Of a stretch of DNA of 64,000 nucleotides, positions 36,369-57,780 are shown one piece after another. Numbering within the stretch: the first letter of the stretch is position 1; every line of letters begins with the position of its first letter. Made by a program: the position numbers and the translations under genes. Location of the stretch: NCBI GenBank assembly GCA_963989385.1, contig OZ022511.1:1302001-1366000 (forward strand), given 5' to 3'. The notes under the pieces were generated by a model. The model did not search any database. It saw nothing but the letters and a program-made list of their open reading frames with translations, and was not told the origin of the DNA. This DNA comes from Ctena decussata. Its lineage: Eukaryota; Mollusca; Bivalvia; Lucinida; Lucinidae.

Positions 36369-36504
36369 CATTACCTAAATAAGGAAATTCTAACGAGTTC
36401 CTACAACATATGACATGTTATGAGGCAGAAGTCATGTAAATCTCAAAATTTTTATCCTAAAATTTCTGGCCATATTTGATCCCTGTATGATATACAAATA
36501 CTGT

Positions 36505-46998
<10,494 letters not shown>

Positions 46999-47008
46999 CC
47001 TTTAGTTA

Positions 47009-47259
47009 GGTTGCACTACAGTAAAAAAATGCTCATTATGCAAGCCCCGCCTCTTTGGGGGAGAGCTTTCAGGCGTATAATGAATATTTGCCGGCCCCTG
47101 ATTGGTTTTATTATGAAAGTTGAATATTTTTCTGAATGTTATGCTTATTTATTATTATAAAAAATGGAGCTTATTTACAAAGCTGTTTTGCTACATTTTT
47201 GTTGGGGTTGAAAAATACACAGGGGTGGCAGTGAAAGTTTCGAGATTTATTCACTGCAA
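47009..47259 (-). promoter_or_regulatory. Putative polr2f proximal promoter, embedded in an interspersed repeat
   Basis: The repeat ends 10 bp upstream of the polr2f start codon. Read on the minus strand it has CCAATCAG (47105-47098) and a GC box GAGGCGGGGC (about 47053-47044), roughly 100 and 50 bp upstream of the ATG, in the order expected of a TATA-less housekeeping promoter. A full-length second copy lies at 14450-14697. The function is inferred from position and motifs only. Confidence 0.55.
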
Positions 47260-47292
47260 ACTACATCCTGTCAGCATAGTCTTATCATATAT

Positions 47293-47767
47293 GGGCAGCG
47301 TGAACTAATTGTTTCTCCCATAGACTTCTATAGTGACCCCTACTGTCTTTGGCAGTGTGGCACCCTTTATGCAATGTTGCTAGACCATCCAAATTTGCCT
47401 TAATTCCAAGCTAAAATGTTGATCACTGCAGGCAAATAGGAAAAACAACACCTTACCCAGCACTTTCTGGCAGTTTCAGGATGTTGATATACAGCAACCC
47501 ATATGAGTCCGCAGAAAAGCGCCAGAATTTGCTAAAATCACCAATCATAAAATATTGCCTCCACAGTCCACATAAGAAATACTTATTTCTTTACAATATC
47601 CATAAAATTAAACAAAATTGATTTCTACAGTTCATCAAAACATTATTTTCAACCTCATCAGCATTATTATCCAATCAAACAGCACCATGTGACGTATAAT
47701 AGCTCCGAGCTTCCCTGCACCTTTTTGAATTTCTGGTCTCTATGACTACAATTGGTTCCCGCTGACC
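47293..47767. mobile_element. 475-bp TIR element, copy 1 of 4
   Basis: The left end GGGCAGCGTGAACTAATTGT and the complement of the right end GGTCAGCGGGAACCAATTGT match at 17 of 20 positions. Flanks are ATAT on the left and TATA on the right, so they do not match each other. No coding capacity. It looks like a MITE. Confidence 0.8.
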
Positions 47768-48489
47768 TATAGGACAACTCTAAATTTCTTCAAAGTAGTA
47801 TTTTATGGTAAGTTTTTGAAATACATGCTATTTCGAATAAAATCACATCAAGCTTTCCTTGCTATTGACTTTCATTTGTGCCTAGGAACATTGTTTAGGC
47901 ACCTACCCCCATTACTATATTTCTTTAAATTTCCATAGGAAAACTGAAGATTGCCAACAGAGAGGAAAAAAGTTAAATGTCTGTTTCTCCTTAAGCCAAC
48001 ATCAGAGTCAGCTGAAATTTGCAGAACATAGTAAGCTGAGCTTAAAGTAGAAACTGGGCAGAAAGAATCCACTGTCTTTATCTTAATGGCCATATAACTA
48101 TGCTCTTACCCCACCCACCCCCCTTTGTACAGGCTACTACCCCCTGGTTAAAGATTCACATATTTCCCACTGGAATGCTGGCCTGCAGTAATAATATCTA
48201 GTATAATTGTTGGATAACTGCTCTGGACATAATTTCATTTAGTAAAAGTTATGTCATTCTCATTTTGTAACATTATCTATGTATGATAAAAAGGGCTGAT
48301 AATGCTAGTAGAAATAACACAGAATAGCATATAATTGGCTAACCCCTGACCTTACAAAACTGTTCCTTCTGGAGACTGGACATACCAAAAGATAAAAAAT
48401 ATAATATGATGCTGCTCCAGAAATATCTCTTCACCATTTGCTATCTAGTTTTCTTAATAGCAACACATACAATTGTGGAAAATAGGATC

Positions 48490-51400
48490 ATGAAATCGAG
48501 AAAAGGAGTACGAAAAATGAGGAAAACCTGGTTCAGAAAAGGTGTGGCACCCCACAATAAGGGTATAAAGCAGGAGGAGAAGGAACAGGGTGATATTACA
48601 CAATTTCATTACATCAGGCCATCACATTCTGAAGTTTCCATGGCAAGTCAGGACCCACTCGCACCATATGGGAAGTCCACTGAGAGAGAATCCAACGGTG
48701 GGGTCACGTCAACAATGGTACTGCGGCCAAAGGCAGACATGCCATTAGAAGTTGAACAGATGAATTCAGATTTTAATGAGAGGTGGGTGTATTTCATTTT
48801 ATACCTTAGCTTGTTAGTTTGTAAGTGAACAACAGCATATTTAGTCTCTGAACTGCAATTATCAATAGATAACAACAGAAAATATGACATAAATTGACGT
48901 ATTTTGGCAGATTTTCACAAGTTTTTCTCAGATAGCACATGAAAAAGTAATACAGAAAAGAAAACTGTGGCTCCAATTCACAAAAATGTAATATATTTTG
49001 TATTAAAAACATAAAAGATTCAATAAATCTATCACACAATTGTACAAATTGCTAGATAGAAGTCACAGAATTGACTTGGACAAAATCCCAGTAGTGCAAG
49101 GGAAATAACTCCAATAATCTTGCTTGCATAGCTAATATAGAAATATCAAGCATGTATCACATGCTAAGAGCATATCTATGTCTTCTACAATAAATATCTC
49201 ATTTTAAGCTCTGTTTAAAGGCATATCATGCAATGAAACACTTTGATTAACCAACTACAATGTATCTAGATCTATCAAAGACTATGCTAGAGCTCCAGAT
49301 TTCTAAAGTGTTCAATGAGCACCTGCCACATCAGTTTTGGTGCTTTTTTTTGTGATAAATAGAGAAGAAGTCAACAGAAATAGAATTATTACCCGACAAG
49401 TTTCCAGAAATCTGTCTCCAGTGGCTGTGTCAGAGATGTGATAACAAGACAAAAAAAAAAGAAAAAAAAGAAAAAAAAGAAAAAAAAAAAACACGGACAG
49501 ATGGACAGACGACAGACAGACGACGGACAGGTGACAGATGGACAGACAGGTGGACGGCACAAGGTCAGCTCTCCCAAAGTGTACTCCACTAGAGCTAATT
49601 ATAAAGAAAAAGGGGGGCTCACTTGCCATTTTCTTTATTTTAATTTCAGAAACAACTCAAACTGCTACCGTATTTTTCATACTGGAAAGCTATGGGATAT
49701 GTTCAACGAGGTTTTCCATGAACATCAAAAAACAAGTCACCACTGCCAAGGGCGCCTTAATTTTGATTACTCCACCGAGGAGCAGAGGATGTTCTGCTGG
49801 CGAGAGCGGGTCATTTGTGATCGCTGCTCATATACGTCTAAGAAGTATAATCTTTATGATGAAATAGAAACTGGAAAAGTAGGGAGAAAAACTGCCACAG
49901 CCAATGTTGGCCTTAATATCGCTTTAAGCCAAACACCTATTGGGCCAAGCAGTATCAGGAAACTATGCCTCAGTACAAGTATTCCTGCACCTTCCAGGCG
50001 TGGATTACAAAAAACTGCTAATAAAGTGTCTAAAGTAATAGAAGAAGTTAACAAAAGAGATATGAAAGCAAGAAGACAGGGTCTGAAGACCATAAATTTG
50101 CTAAGAGGCCAGCCGGCCGGTGAAATTTCTGTGCAGTCTGATGGTGTTTTCAATAACGCCTTATATTCTGGAATAGGGAGAACTCCCTTTCAGCCTGCAA
50201 CACAGTGCTGCTACACAATGGTAGAAAATATTACACCTAAAAAGCAGGTTATAGCTATAGAAAATATTAACAAACTGTGCTCTAAACATGGATTTCATTC
50301 TGTTGAGGATGAAAATGGATGTGACATTATGTCTGAGAAGTGCTCGTCCCAAATTCCAATGGAGCAGTCTATTGGTGATGAAAAAGAATGGGCTAAAGCC
50401 TGTTTGCTGGACCTCAAAGAGGACAACCTGGAAGTAAAAAACATAATCACAGATCCAGATACCAGTGCATATAAGGCAGCCGAAGAATTAAATATGGCCA
50501 AAATCACCAAATTAACCCCAGAACACCAAATCGATACACGGCACCTGGCAGAAAACCACAGGAAATTTATAAAGAATAAATGTGCAGTATTAAATATGAT
50601 GCCCGGATTAACAAAATCATTCAAACAGAAGATGCAAAACAGGTTTTCTACAGATTTAAGCCTGCGCTGTCAGGCGGAATTTGAAAATTGCCATCAGAGA
50701 GCCAGAGGAGACCTTGAAAATCTGAAAATTAGCATCACTGAAAGTACTGAGGCCATTCTCAGGTGTTATGCAGGTGACCATAAGCTCTGCAGGGCCCATT
50801 CAAGTGTATGTGCAGGAGAAAATGACAACAACTGGATACTGAAGAATGAATTTCTACCAAATTCTTTTAAAATAAGCCTCAATACTGAAACAGAGAAGAT
50901 TCTACGAGAGTGCATCAACTTCCGACTTGGACCAACCATGCTTGAAAAAACCAAATTCAACTCAAACACACAGAAAGTGGAATCTGTTAACAATGTAATC
51001 AGACGATCCTTACCTAAAAATGTCACATATCCCCGCAACTTTTCCGGGCGAGCTCACAGTGCCATCTTTTCATCTAATAATGGTCCAGGGGAATCAATCG
51101 CACGACTCTGTAATGCAACAGGCTGTTCCGTTCCTCCAAACAGTAGGGTATCGGCTGCACTTCTAAATGAACAACGTATATCTGAAAAAGAGAAGGAACG
51201 CAAAAGGTCAAGCAGGCGAAAATTGAAAAGAAAAATGAGAAGAATAAGATTATTCAAACTGTATGAAAAACATCAAGAGGAGATCGCTTATCGAAAAGCT
51301 CAGCTGCTTGAAAGAAGCTCTCATACACGACAATTAAACGCAAGAATCAAGAAAGACCACTCTTACATCATCAATCAGATCAAAATGAAAAATCTGCTGA

Positions 51401-51501
51401 AGAAATCAGTTTCAAAAGATCATACTTACATAAAACAAGCAATCAAAAAGCCCTATCAGAAGATGCAGGCAGGAGAATGCTCCAAAGAACAGCAACAATG
51501 A
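48490..51501 (+). CDS. DDE transposase, Mutator-like type, copy 1 (two exons)
   Basis: Cut-and-paste type transposase by family resemblance. Exons 48490-48782 and 49650-51501; the donor AG|GTGGGT and acceptor TTTAATTTCAG|A join in phase to give 714 residues (codon AGA, residue 98). The open frame extends upstream to 48406, but that part is hydrophobic and I prefer the ATG at 48490. The N-terminus has FRKGVAPHNKG (15-25), like the F-x-K-G-x-x-P-x-N-K-G module of NUMOD3-type DNA-binding segments. A Cys/His zinc-like cluster (HHC, CDRC) lies near residues 128-157. Candidate catalytic residues are D262 (VQSDG), D366 (IITDPDTSAYKAA) and E542 (KVESVNN), with a Cys/His loop at 470-485. The C-terminus is strongly basic. 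The gene is convergent with the HNH gene and overlaps its end by 46 bp. No stops or frameshifts are seen. Confidence 0.8.
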
Positions 51502-51827
51502 ATGAAACAAGATGCCCTGGACATATTTACTGAATGGGGTTCGAACACAAGATGATCAGGGTTAATACAACGTTTACGGTGGCACAGATGGCTAACTTCC
51601 ATGAAGTCCCCAGATTCATTTTCCCGAGGCAGTTCTGTAAGGTTATGAGAAACCATGTATGCTAGTCTGTGAGTGCTTTCCATTTTTTTCACCTCAAAAC
51701 CCCATGTGACTTTTTTTCTCCCATACCCATACCGGTCACAGCTGCCTGTCCACAGTATACAGTCCCCCTCCCCCCTTGCAGAGTATTTCTTTAGACTTTT
51801 AGAGATCCTTTCCAGCACTTGAGCCAT
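51456..51827 (-). CDS. His-Me finger (HNH, I-PpoI-like) endonuclease, copy 1
   Basis: A 123-residue single-exon protein predicted to cut double-stranded DNA. CILWTG (23-28) opens the zinc-binding loop domain, with HRLAYMV at 53-59 and VSHLCHRKRCINPDHL at 78-93. His80 is the likely general base and Asn101 the metal ligand. Cys23, Cys82, Cys87 and His92 would form the first zinc site; Cys107, Cys113, His117 and Cys121 the second. The distances from Cys23 through Cys107 equal those I recall for I-PpoI (C41, H98, C100, C105, H110, N119, C125). The last 15 codons are antisense to the end of the transposase gene. The start is the only in-frame ATG before the domain. It could be a homing-type nuclease or an accessory to transposition; function untested. 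Confidence 0.85.
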   Translation of the reverse strand: MAQVLERISKSLKKYSARGEGDCILWTGSCDRYGYGRKKVTWGFEVKKMESTHRLAYMVSHNLTELPRENESGDFMEVSHLCHRKRCINPDHLVFEPHSVNMSRASCFIHCCCSLEHSPACIF

Positions 51828-51937
51828 AATTTTGGTTTGTTGGAGCTTAAAATCATGAAAAGATGTTGAAATAGTTCCAGAAAACTAGACAAATTACCTT
51901 CCAAGCAGCATAAACCTTCCACATGAAATGTAGTATA

Positions 51938-52412
51938 GGGCAGCGTGAACTAATTGTTTCTCCCATAGACTTCTATAGTGACCCCTACTGTCTTTGGCAG
52001 TGTGGCACCCTTTATGCAATGTTGCTAGACCATCCAAATTTGCCTTAATTCCAAGCTAAAATGTTGATCACTGCAGGCAAATAGGAAAAACAACACCTTA
52101 CCCAGCACTTTCTGGCAGTTTCAGGATGTTGATATACAGCAACCCATATGAGTCCGCAGAAAAGCGCCAGAATTTGCTAAAATCACCAATCATAAAATAT
52201 TGCCTCCACAGTCCACATAAGAAATACTTATTTCTTTACAATATCCATAAAATTAAACAAAATTGATTTCTACAGTTCATCAAAACATTATTTTCAACCT
52301 CATCAGCATTATTATCCAATCAAACAGCACCATGTGACGTATAATAGCTCCGAGCTTCCCTGCACCTTTTTGAATTTCTGGTCTCTATGACTACAATTGG
52401 TTCCCGCTGACC
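51938..52412. mobile_element. 475-bp TIR element, copy 2 of 4
   Basis: Same ends as copy 1, flanked on both sides by TATA (51934-51937 and 52413-52416), as expected of an insertion with a four-base target duplication into the 4.17-kb unit. Confidence 0.85.
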
Positions 52413-53134
52413 TATAGGACAACTCTAAATTTCTTCAAAGTAGTATTTTATGGTAAGTTTTTGAAATACATGCTATTTCGAATAAAATCACATCAAGCTT
52501 TCCTTGCTATTGACTTTCATTTGTGCCTAGGAACATTGTTTAGGCACCTACCCCCATTACTATATTTCTTTAAATTTCCATAGGAAAACTGAAGATTGCC
52601 AACAGAGAGGAAAAAAGTTAAATGTCTGTTTCTCCTTAAGCCAACATCAGAGTCAGCTGAAATTTGCAGAACATAGTAAGCTGAGCTTAAAGTAGAAACT
52701 GGGCAGAAAGAATCCACTGTCTTTATCTTAATGGCCATATAACTATGCTCTTACCCCACCCACCCCCCTTTGTACAGGCTACTACCCCCTGGTTAAAGAT
52801 TCACATATTTCCCACTGGAATGCTGGCCTGCAGTAATAATATCTAGTATAATTGTTGGATAACTGCTCTGGACATAATTTCATTTAGTAAAAGTTATGTC
52901 ATTCTCATTTTGTAACATTATCTATGTATGATAAAAAGGGCTGATAATGCTAGTAGAAATAACACAGAATAGCATATAATTGGCTAACCCCTGACCTTAC
53001 AAAACTGTTCCTTCTGGAGACTGGACATACCAAAAGATAAAAAATATAATATGATGCTGCTCCAGAAATATCTCTTCACCATTTGCTATCTAGTTTTCTT
53101 AATAGCAACACATACAATTGTGGAAAATAGGATC

Positions 53135-56100
53135 ATGAAATCGAGAAAAGGAGTACGAAAAATGAGGAAAACCTGGTTCAGAAAAGGTGTGGCACCCCAC
53201 AATAAGGGTATAAAGCAGGAGGAGAAGGAACAGGGTGATATTACACAATTTCATTACATCAGGCCATCACATTCTGAAGTTTCCATGGCAAGTCAGGACC
53301 CACTCGCACCATATGGGAAGTCCACTGAGAGAGAATCCAACGGTGGGGTCACGTCAACAATGGTACTGCGGCCAAAGGCAGACATGCCATTAGAAGTTGA
53401 ACAGATGAATTCAGATTTTAATGAGAGGTGGGTGTATTTCATTTTATACCTTAGCTTGTTAGTTTGTAAGTGAACAACAGCATATTTAGTCTCTGAACTG
53501 CAATTATCAATAGATAACAACAGAAAATATGACATAAATTGACGTATTTTGGCAGATTTTCACAAGTTTTTCTCAGATAGCACATGAAAAAGTAATACAG
53601 AAAAGAAAACTGTGGCTCCAATTCACAAAAATGTAATATATTTTGTATTAAAAACATAAAAGATTCAATAAATCTATCACACAATTGTACAAATTGCTAG
53701 ATAGAAGTCACAGAATTGACTTGGACAAAATCCCAGTAGTGCAAGGGAAATAACTCCAATAATCTTGCTTGCATAGCTAATATAGAAATATCAAGCATGT
53801 ATCACATGCTAAGAGCATATCTATGTCTTCTACAATAAATATCTCATTTTAAGCTCTGTTTAAAGGCATATCATGCAATGAAACACTTTGATTAACCAAC
53901 TACAATGTATCTAGATCTATCAAAGACTATGCTAGAGCTCCAGATTTCTAAAGTGTTCAATGAGCACCTGCCACATCAGTTTTGGTGCTTTTTTTTGTGA
54001 TAAATAGAGAAGAAGTCAACAGAAATAGAATTATTACCCGACAAGTTTCCAGAAATCTGTCTCCAGTGGCTGTGTCAGAGATGTGATAACAAGACAAAAA
54101 AAAAAGAAAAAAAAGAAAAAAAAGAAAGAAAAAAAAACACGGACAGATGGACAGACGACAGACAGACGACGGACAGGTGACAGATGGACAGACAGGTGGA
54201 CGGCACAAGGTCAGCTCTCCCAAAGTGTACTCCACTAGAGCTAATTATAAAGAAAAAGGGGGGCTCACTTGCCATTTTCTTTATTTTAATTTCAGAAACA
54301 ACTCAAACTGCTACCGTATTTTTCATACTGGAAAGCTATGGGATATGTTCAACGAGGTTTTCCATGAACATCAAAAAACAAGTCACCACTGCCAAGGGCG
54401 CCTTAATTTTGATTACTCCACCGAGGAGCAGAGGATGTTCTGCTGGCGAGAGCGGGTCATTTGTGATCGCTGCTCATATACGTCTAAGAAGTATAATCTT
54501 TATGATGAAATAGAAACTGGAAAAGTAGGGAGAAAAACTGCCACAGCCAATGTTGGCCTTAATATCGCTTTAAGCCAAACACCTATTGGGCCAAGCAGTA
54601 TCAGGAAACTATGCCTCAGTACAAGTATTCCTGCACCTTCCAGGCGTGGATTACAAAAAACTGCTAATAAAGTGTCTAAAGTAATAGAAGAAGTTAACAA
54701 AAGAGATATGAAAGCAAGAAGACAGGGTCTGAAGACCATAAATTTGCTAAGAGGCCAGCCGGCCGGTGAAATTTCTGTGCAGTCTGATGGTGTTTTCAAT
54801 AACGCCTTATATTCTGGAATAGGGAGAACTCCCTTTCAGCCTGCAACACAGTGCTGCTACACAATGGTAGAAAATATTACACCTAAAAAGCAGGTTATAG
54901 CTATAGAAAATATTAACAAACTGTGCTCTAAACATGGATTTCATTCTGTTGAGGATGAAAATGGATGTGACATTATGTCTGAGAAGTGCTCGTCCCAAAT
55001 TCCAATGGAGCAGTCTATTGGTGATGAAAAAGAATGGGCTAAAGCCTGTTTGCTGGACCTCAAAGAGGACAACCTGGAAGTAAAAAACATAATCACAGAT
55101 CCAGATACCAGTGCATATAAGGCAGCCGAAGAATTAAATATGGCCAAAATCACCAAATTAACCCCAGAACACCAAATCGATACACGGCACCTGGCAGAAA
55201 ACCACAGGAAATTTATAAAGAATAAATGTGCAGTATTAAATATGATGCCCGGATTAACAAAATCATTCAAACAGAAGATGCAAAACAGGTTTTCTACAGA
55301 TTTAAGCCTGCGCTGTCAGGCGGAATTTGAAAATTGCCATCAGAGAGCCAGAGGAGACCTTGAAAATCTGAAAATTAGCATCACTGAAAGTACTGAGGCC
55401 ATTCTCAGGTGTTATGCAGGTGACCATAAGCTCTGCAGGGCCCATTCAAGTGTATGTGCAGGAGAAAATGACAACAACTGGATACTGAAGAATGAATTTC
55501 TACCAAATTCTTTTAAAATAAGCCTCAATACTGAAACAGAGAAGATTCTACGAGAGTGCATCAACTTCCGACTTGGACCAACCATGCTTGAAAAAACCAA
55601 ATTCAACTCAAACACACAGAAAGTGGAATCTGTTAACAATGTAATCAGACGATCCTTACCTAAAAATGTCACATATCCCCGCAACTTTTCCGGGCGAGCT
55701 CACAGTGCCATCTTTTCATCTAATAATGGTCCAGGGGAATCAATCGCACGACTCTGTAATGCAACAGGCTGTTCCGTTCCTCCAAACAGTAGGGTATCGG
55801 CTGCACTTCTAAATGAACAACGTATATCTGAAAAAGAGAAGGAACGCAAAAGGTCAAGCAGGCGAAAATTGAAAAGAAAAATGAGAAGAATAAGATTATT
55901 CAAACTGTATGAAAAACATCAAGAGGAGATCGCTTATCGAAAAGCTCAGCTGCTTGAAAGAAGCTCTCATACACGACAATTAAACGCAAGAATCAAGAAA
56001 GACCACTCTTACATCATCAATCAGATCAAAATGAAAAATCTGCTGAAGAAATCAGTTTCAAAAGATCATACTTACATAAAACAAGCAATCAAAAAGCCCT

Positions 56101-56147
56101 ATCAGAAGATGCAGGCAGGAGAATGCTCCAAAGAACAGCAACAATGA
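53135..56147 (+). CDS. DDE transposase, Mutator-like type, copy 2 (two exons)
   Basis: Exons 53135-53427 and 54296-56147. The protein is the same as in copy 1 as far as I can see. The only difference noted in the unit is one extra base with a G in the A-rich tract at about 54116-54136, which lies in the intron. That shifts the open frame upstream of exon 2 but not the coding sequence. Triad and motifs as in copy 1. Confidence 0.8.
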
Positions 56148-56473
56148 ATGAAACAAGATGCCCTGGACATATTTACTGAATGGGGTTCGAACACAAGATG
56201 ATCAGGGTTAATACAACGTTTACGGTGGCACAGATGGCTAACTTCCATGAAGTCCCCAGATTCATTTTCCCGAGGCAGTTCTGTAAGGTTATGAGAAACC
56301 ATGTATGCTAGTCTGTGAGTGCTTTCCATTTTTTTCACCTCAAAACCCCATGTGACTTTTTTTCTCCCATACCCATACCGGTCACAGCTGCCTGTCCACA
56401 GTATACAGTCCCCCTCCCCCCTTGCAGAGTATTTCTTTAGACTTTTAGAGATCCTTTCCAGCACTTGAGCCAT
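56102..56473 (-). CDS. His-Me finger (HNH, I-PpoI-like) endonuclease, copy 2
   Basis: Identical 123-residue protein with His80, Asn101 and all zinc ligands. Same 46-bp antisense overlap with the transposase of its unit. Confidence 0.85.
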   Translation of the reverse strand: MAQVLERISKSLKKYSARGEGDCILWTGSCDRYGYGRKKVTWGFEVKKMESTHRLAYMVSHNLTELPRENESGDFMEVSHLCHRKRCINPDHLVFEPHSVNMSRASCFIHCCCSLEHSPACIF

Positions 56474-56583
56474 AATTTTGGTTTGTTGGAGCTTAAAATC
56501 ATGAAAAGATGTTGAAATAGTTCCAGAAAACTAGACAAATTACCTTCCAAGCAGCATAAACCTTCCACATGAAATGTAGTATA

Positions 56584-57058
56584 GGGCAGCGTGAACTAAT
56601 TGTTTCTCCCATAGACTTCTATAGTGACCCCTACTGTCTTTGGCAGTGTGGCACCCTTTATGCAATGTTGCTAGACCATCCAAATTTGCCTTAATTCCAA
56701 GCTAAAATGTTGATCACTGCAGGCAAATAGGAAAAACAACACCTTACCCAGCACTTTCTGGCAGTTTCAGGATGTTGATATACAGCAACCCATATGAGTC
56801 CGCAGAAAAGCGCCAGAATTTGCTAAAATCACCAATCATAAAATATTGCCTCCACAGTCCACATAAGAAATACTTATTTCTTTACAATATCCATAAAATT
56901 AAACAAAATTGATTTCTACAGTTCATCAAAACATTATTTTCAACCTCATCAGCATTATTATCCAATCAAACAGCACCATGTGACGTATAATAGCTCCGAG
57001 CTTCCCTGCACCTTTTTGAATTTCTGGTCTCTATGACTACAATTGGTTCCCGCTGACC
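56584..57058. mobile_element. 475-bp TIR element, copy 3 of 4
   Basis: Same ends as copies 1 and 2, flanked by TATA on both sides (56580-56583 and 57059-57062). Confidence 0.85.
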
Positions 57059-57780
57059 TATAGGACAACTCTAAATTTCTTCAAAGTAGTATTTTATGGT
57101 AAGTTTTTGAAATACATGCTATTTCGAATAAAATCACATCAAGCTTTCCTTGCTATTGACTTTCATTTGTGCCTAGGAACATTGTTTAGGCACCTACCCC
57201 CATTACTATATTTCTTTAAATTTCCATAGGAAAACTGAAGATTGCCAACAGAGAGGAAAAAAGTTAAATGTCTGTTTCTCCTTAAGCCAACATCAGAGTC
57301 AGCTGAAATTTGCAGAACATAGTAAGCTGAGCTTAAAGTAGAAACTGGGCAGAAAGAATCCACTGTCTTTATCTTAATGGCCATATAACTATGCTCTTAC
57401 CCCACCCACCCCCCTTTGTACAGGCTACTACCCCCTGGTTAAAGATTCACATATTTCCCACTGGAATGCTGGCCTGCAGTAATAATATCTAGTATAATTG
57501 TTGGATAACTGCTCTGGACATAATTTCATTTAGTAAAAGTTATGTCATTCTCATTTTGTAACATTATCTATGTATGATAAAAAGGGCTGATAATGCTAGT
57601 AGAAATAACACAGAATAGCATATAATTGGCTAACCCCTGACCTTACAAAACTGTTCCTTCTGGAGACTGGACATACCAAAAGATAAAAAATATAATATGA
57701 TGCTGCTCCAGAAATATCTCTTCACCATTTGCTATCTAGTTTTCTTAATAGCAACACATACAATTGTGGAAAATAGGATC

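Noticed and set aside
47872..48093. 73-codon minus-strand frame present in every unit
   Set aside because: It is conserved only because the units are identical; no domain or splice partner was found.
48648..49039. Minus-strand frames of 77-80 codons opposite transposase exon 1 and intron
   Set aside because: Antisense shadows without codon or domain support.
49438..49649. Poly-Lys N-terminal extension of the long transposase frame
   Set aside because: It translates an A-rich tract and a GACAGACGG-type repeat, differs in frame in unit 2, and is better explained as intron: a GT-AG intron joins exon 1 to 49650 in phase.
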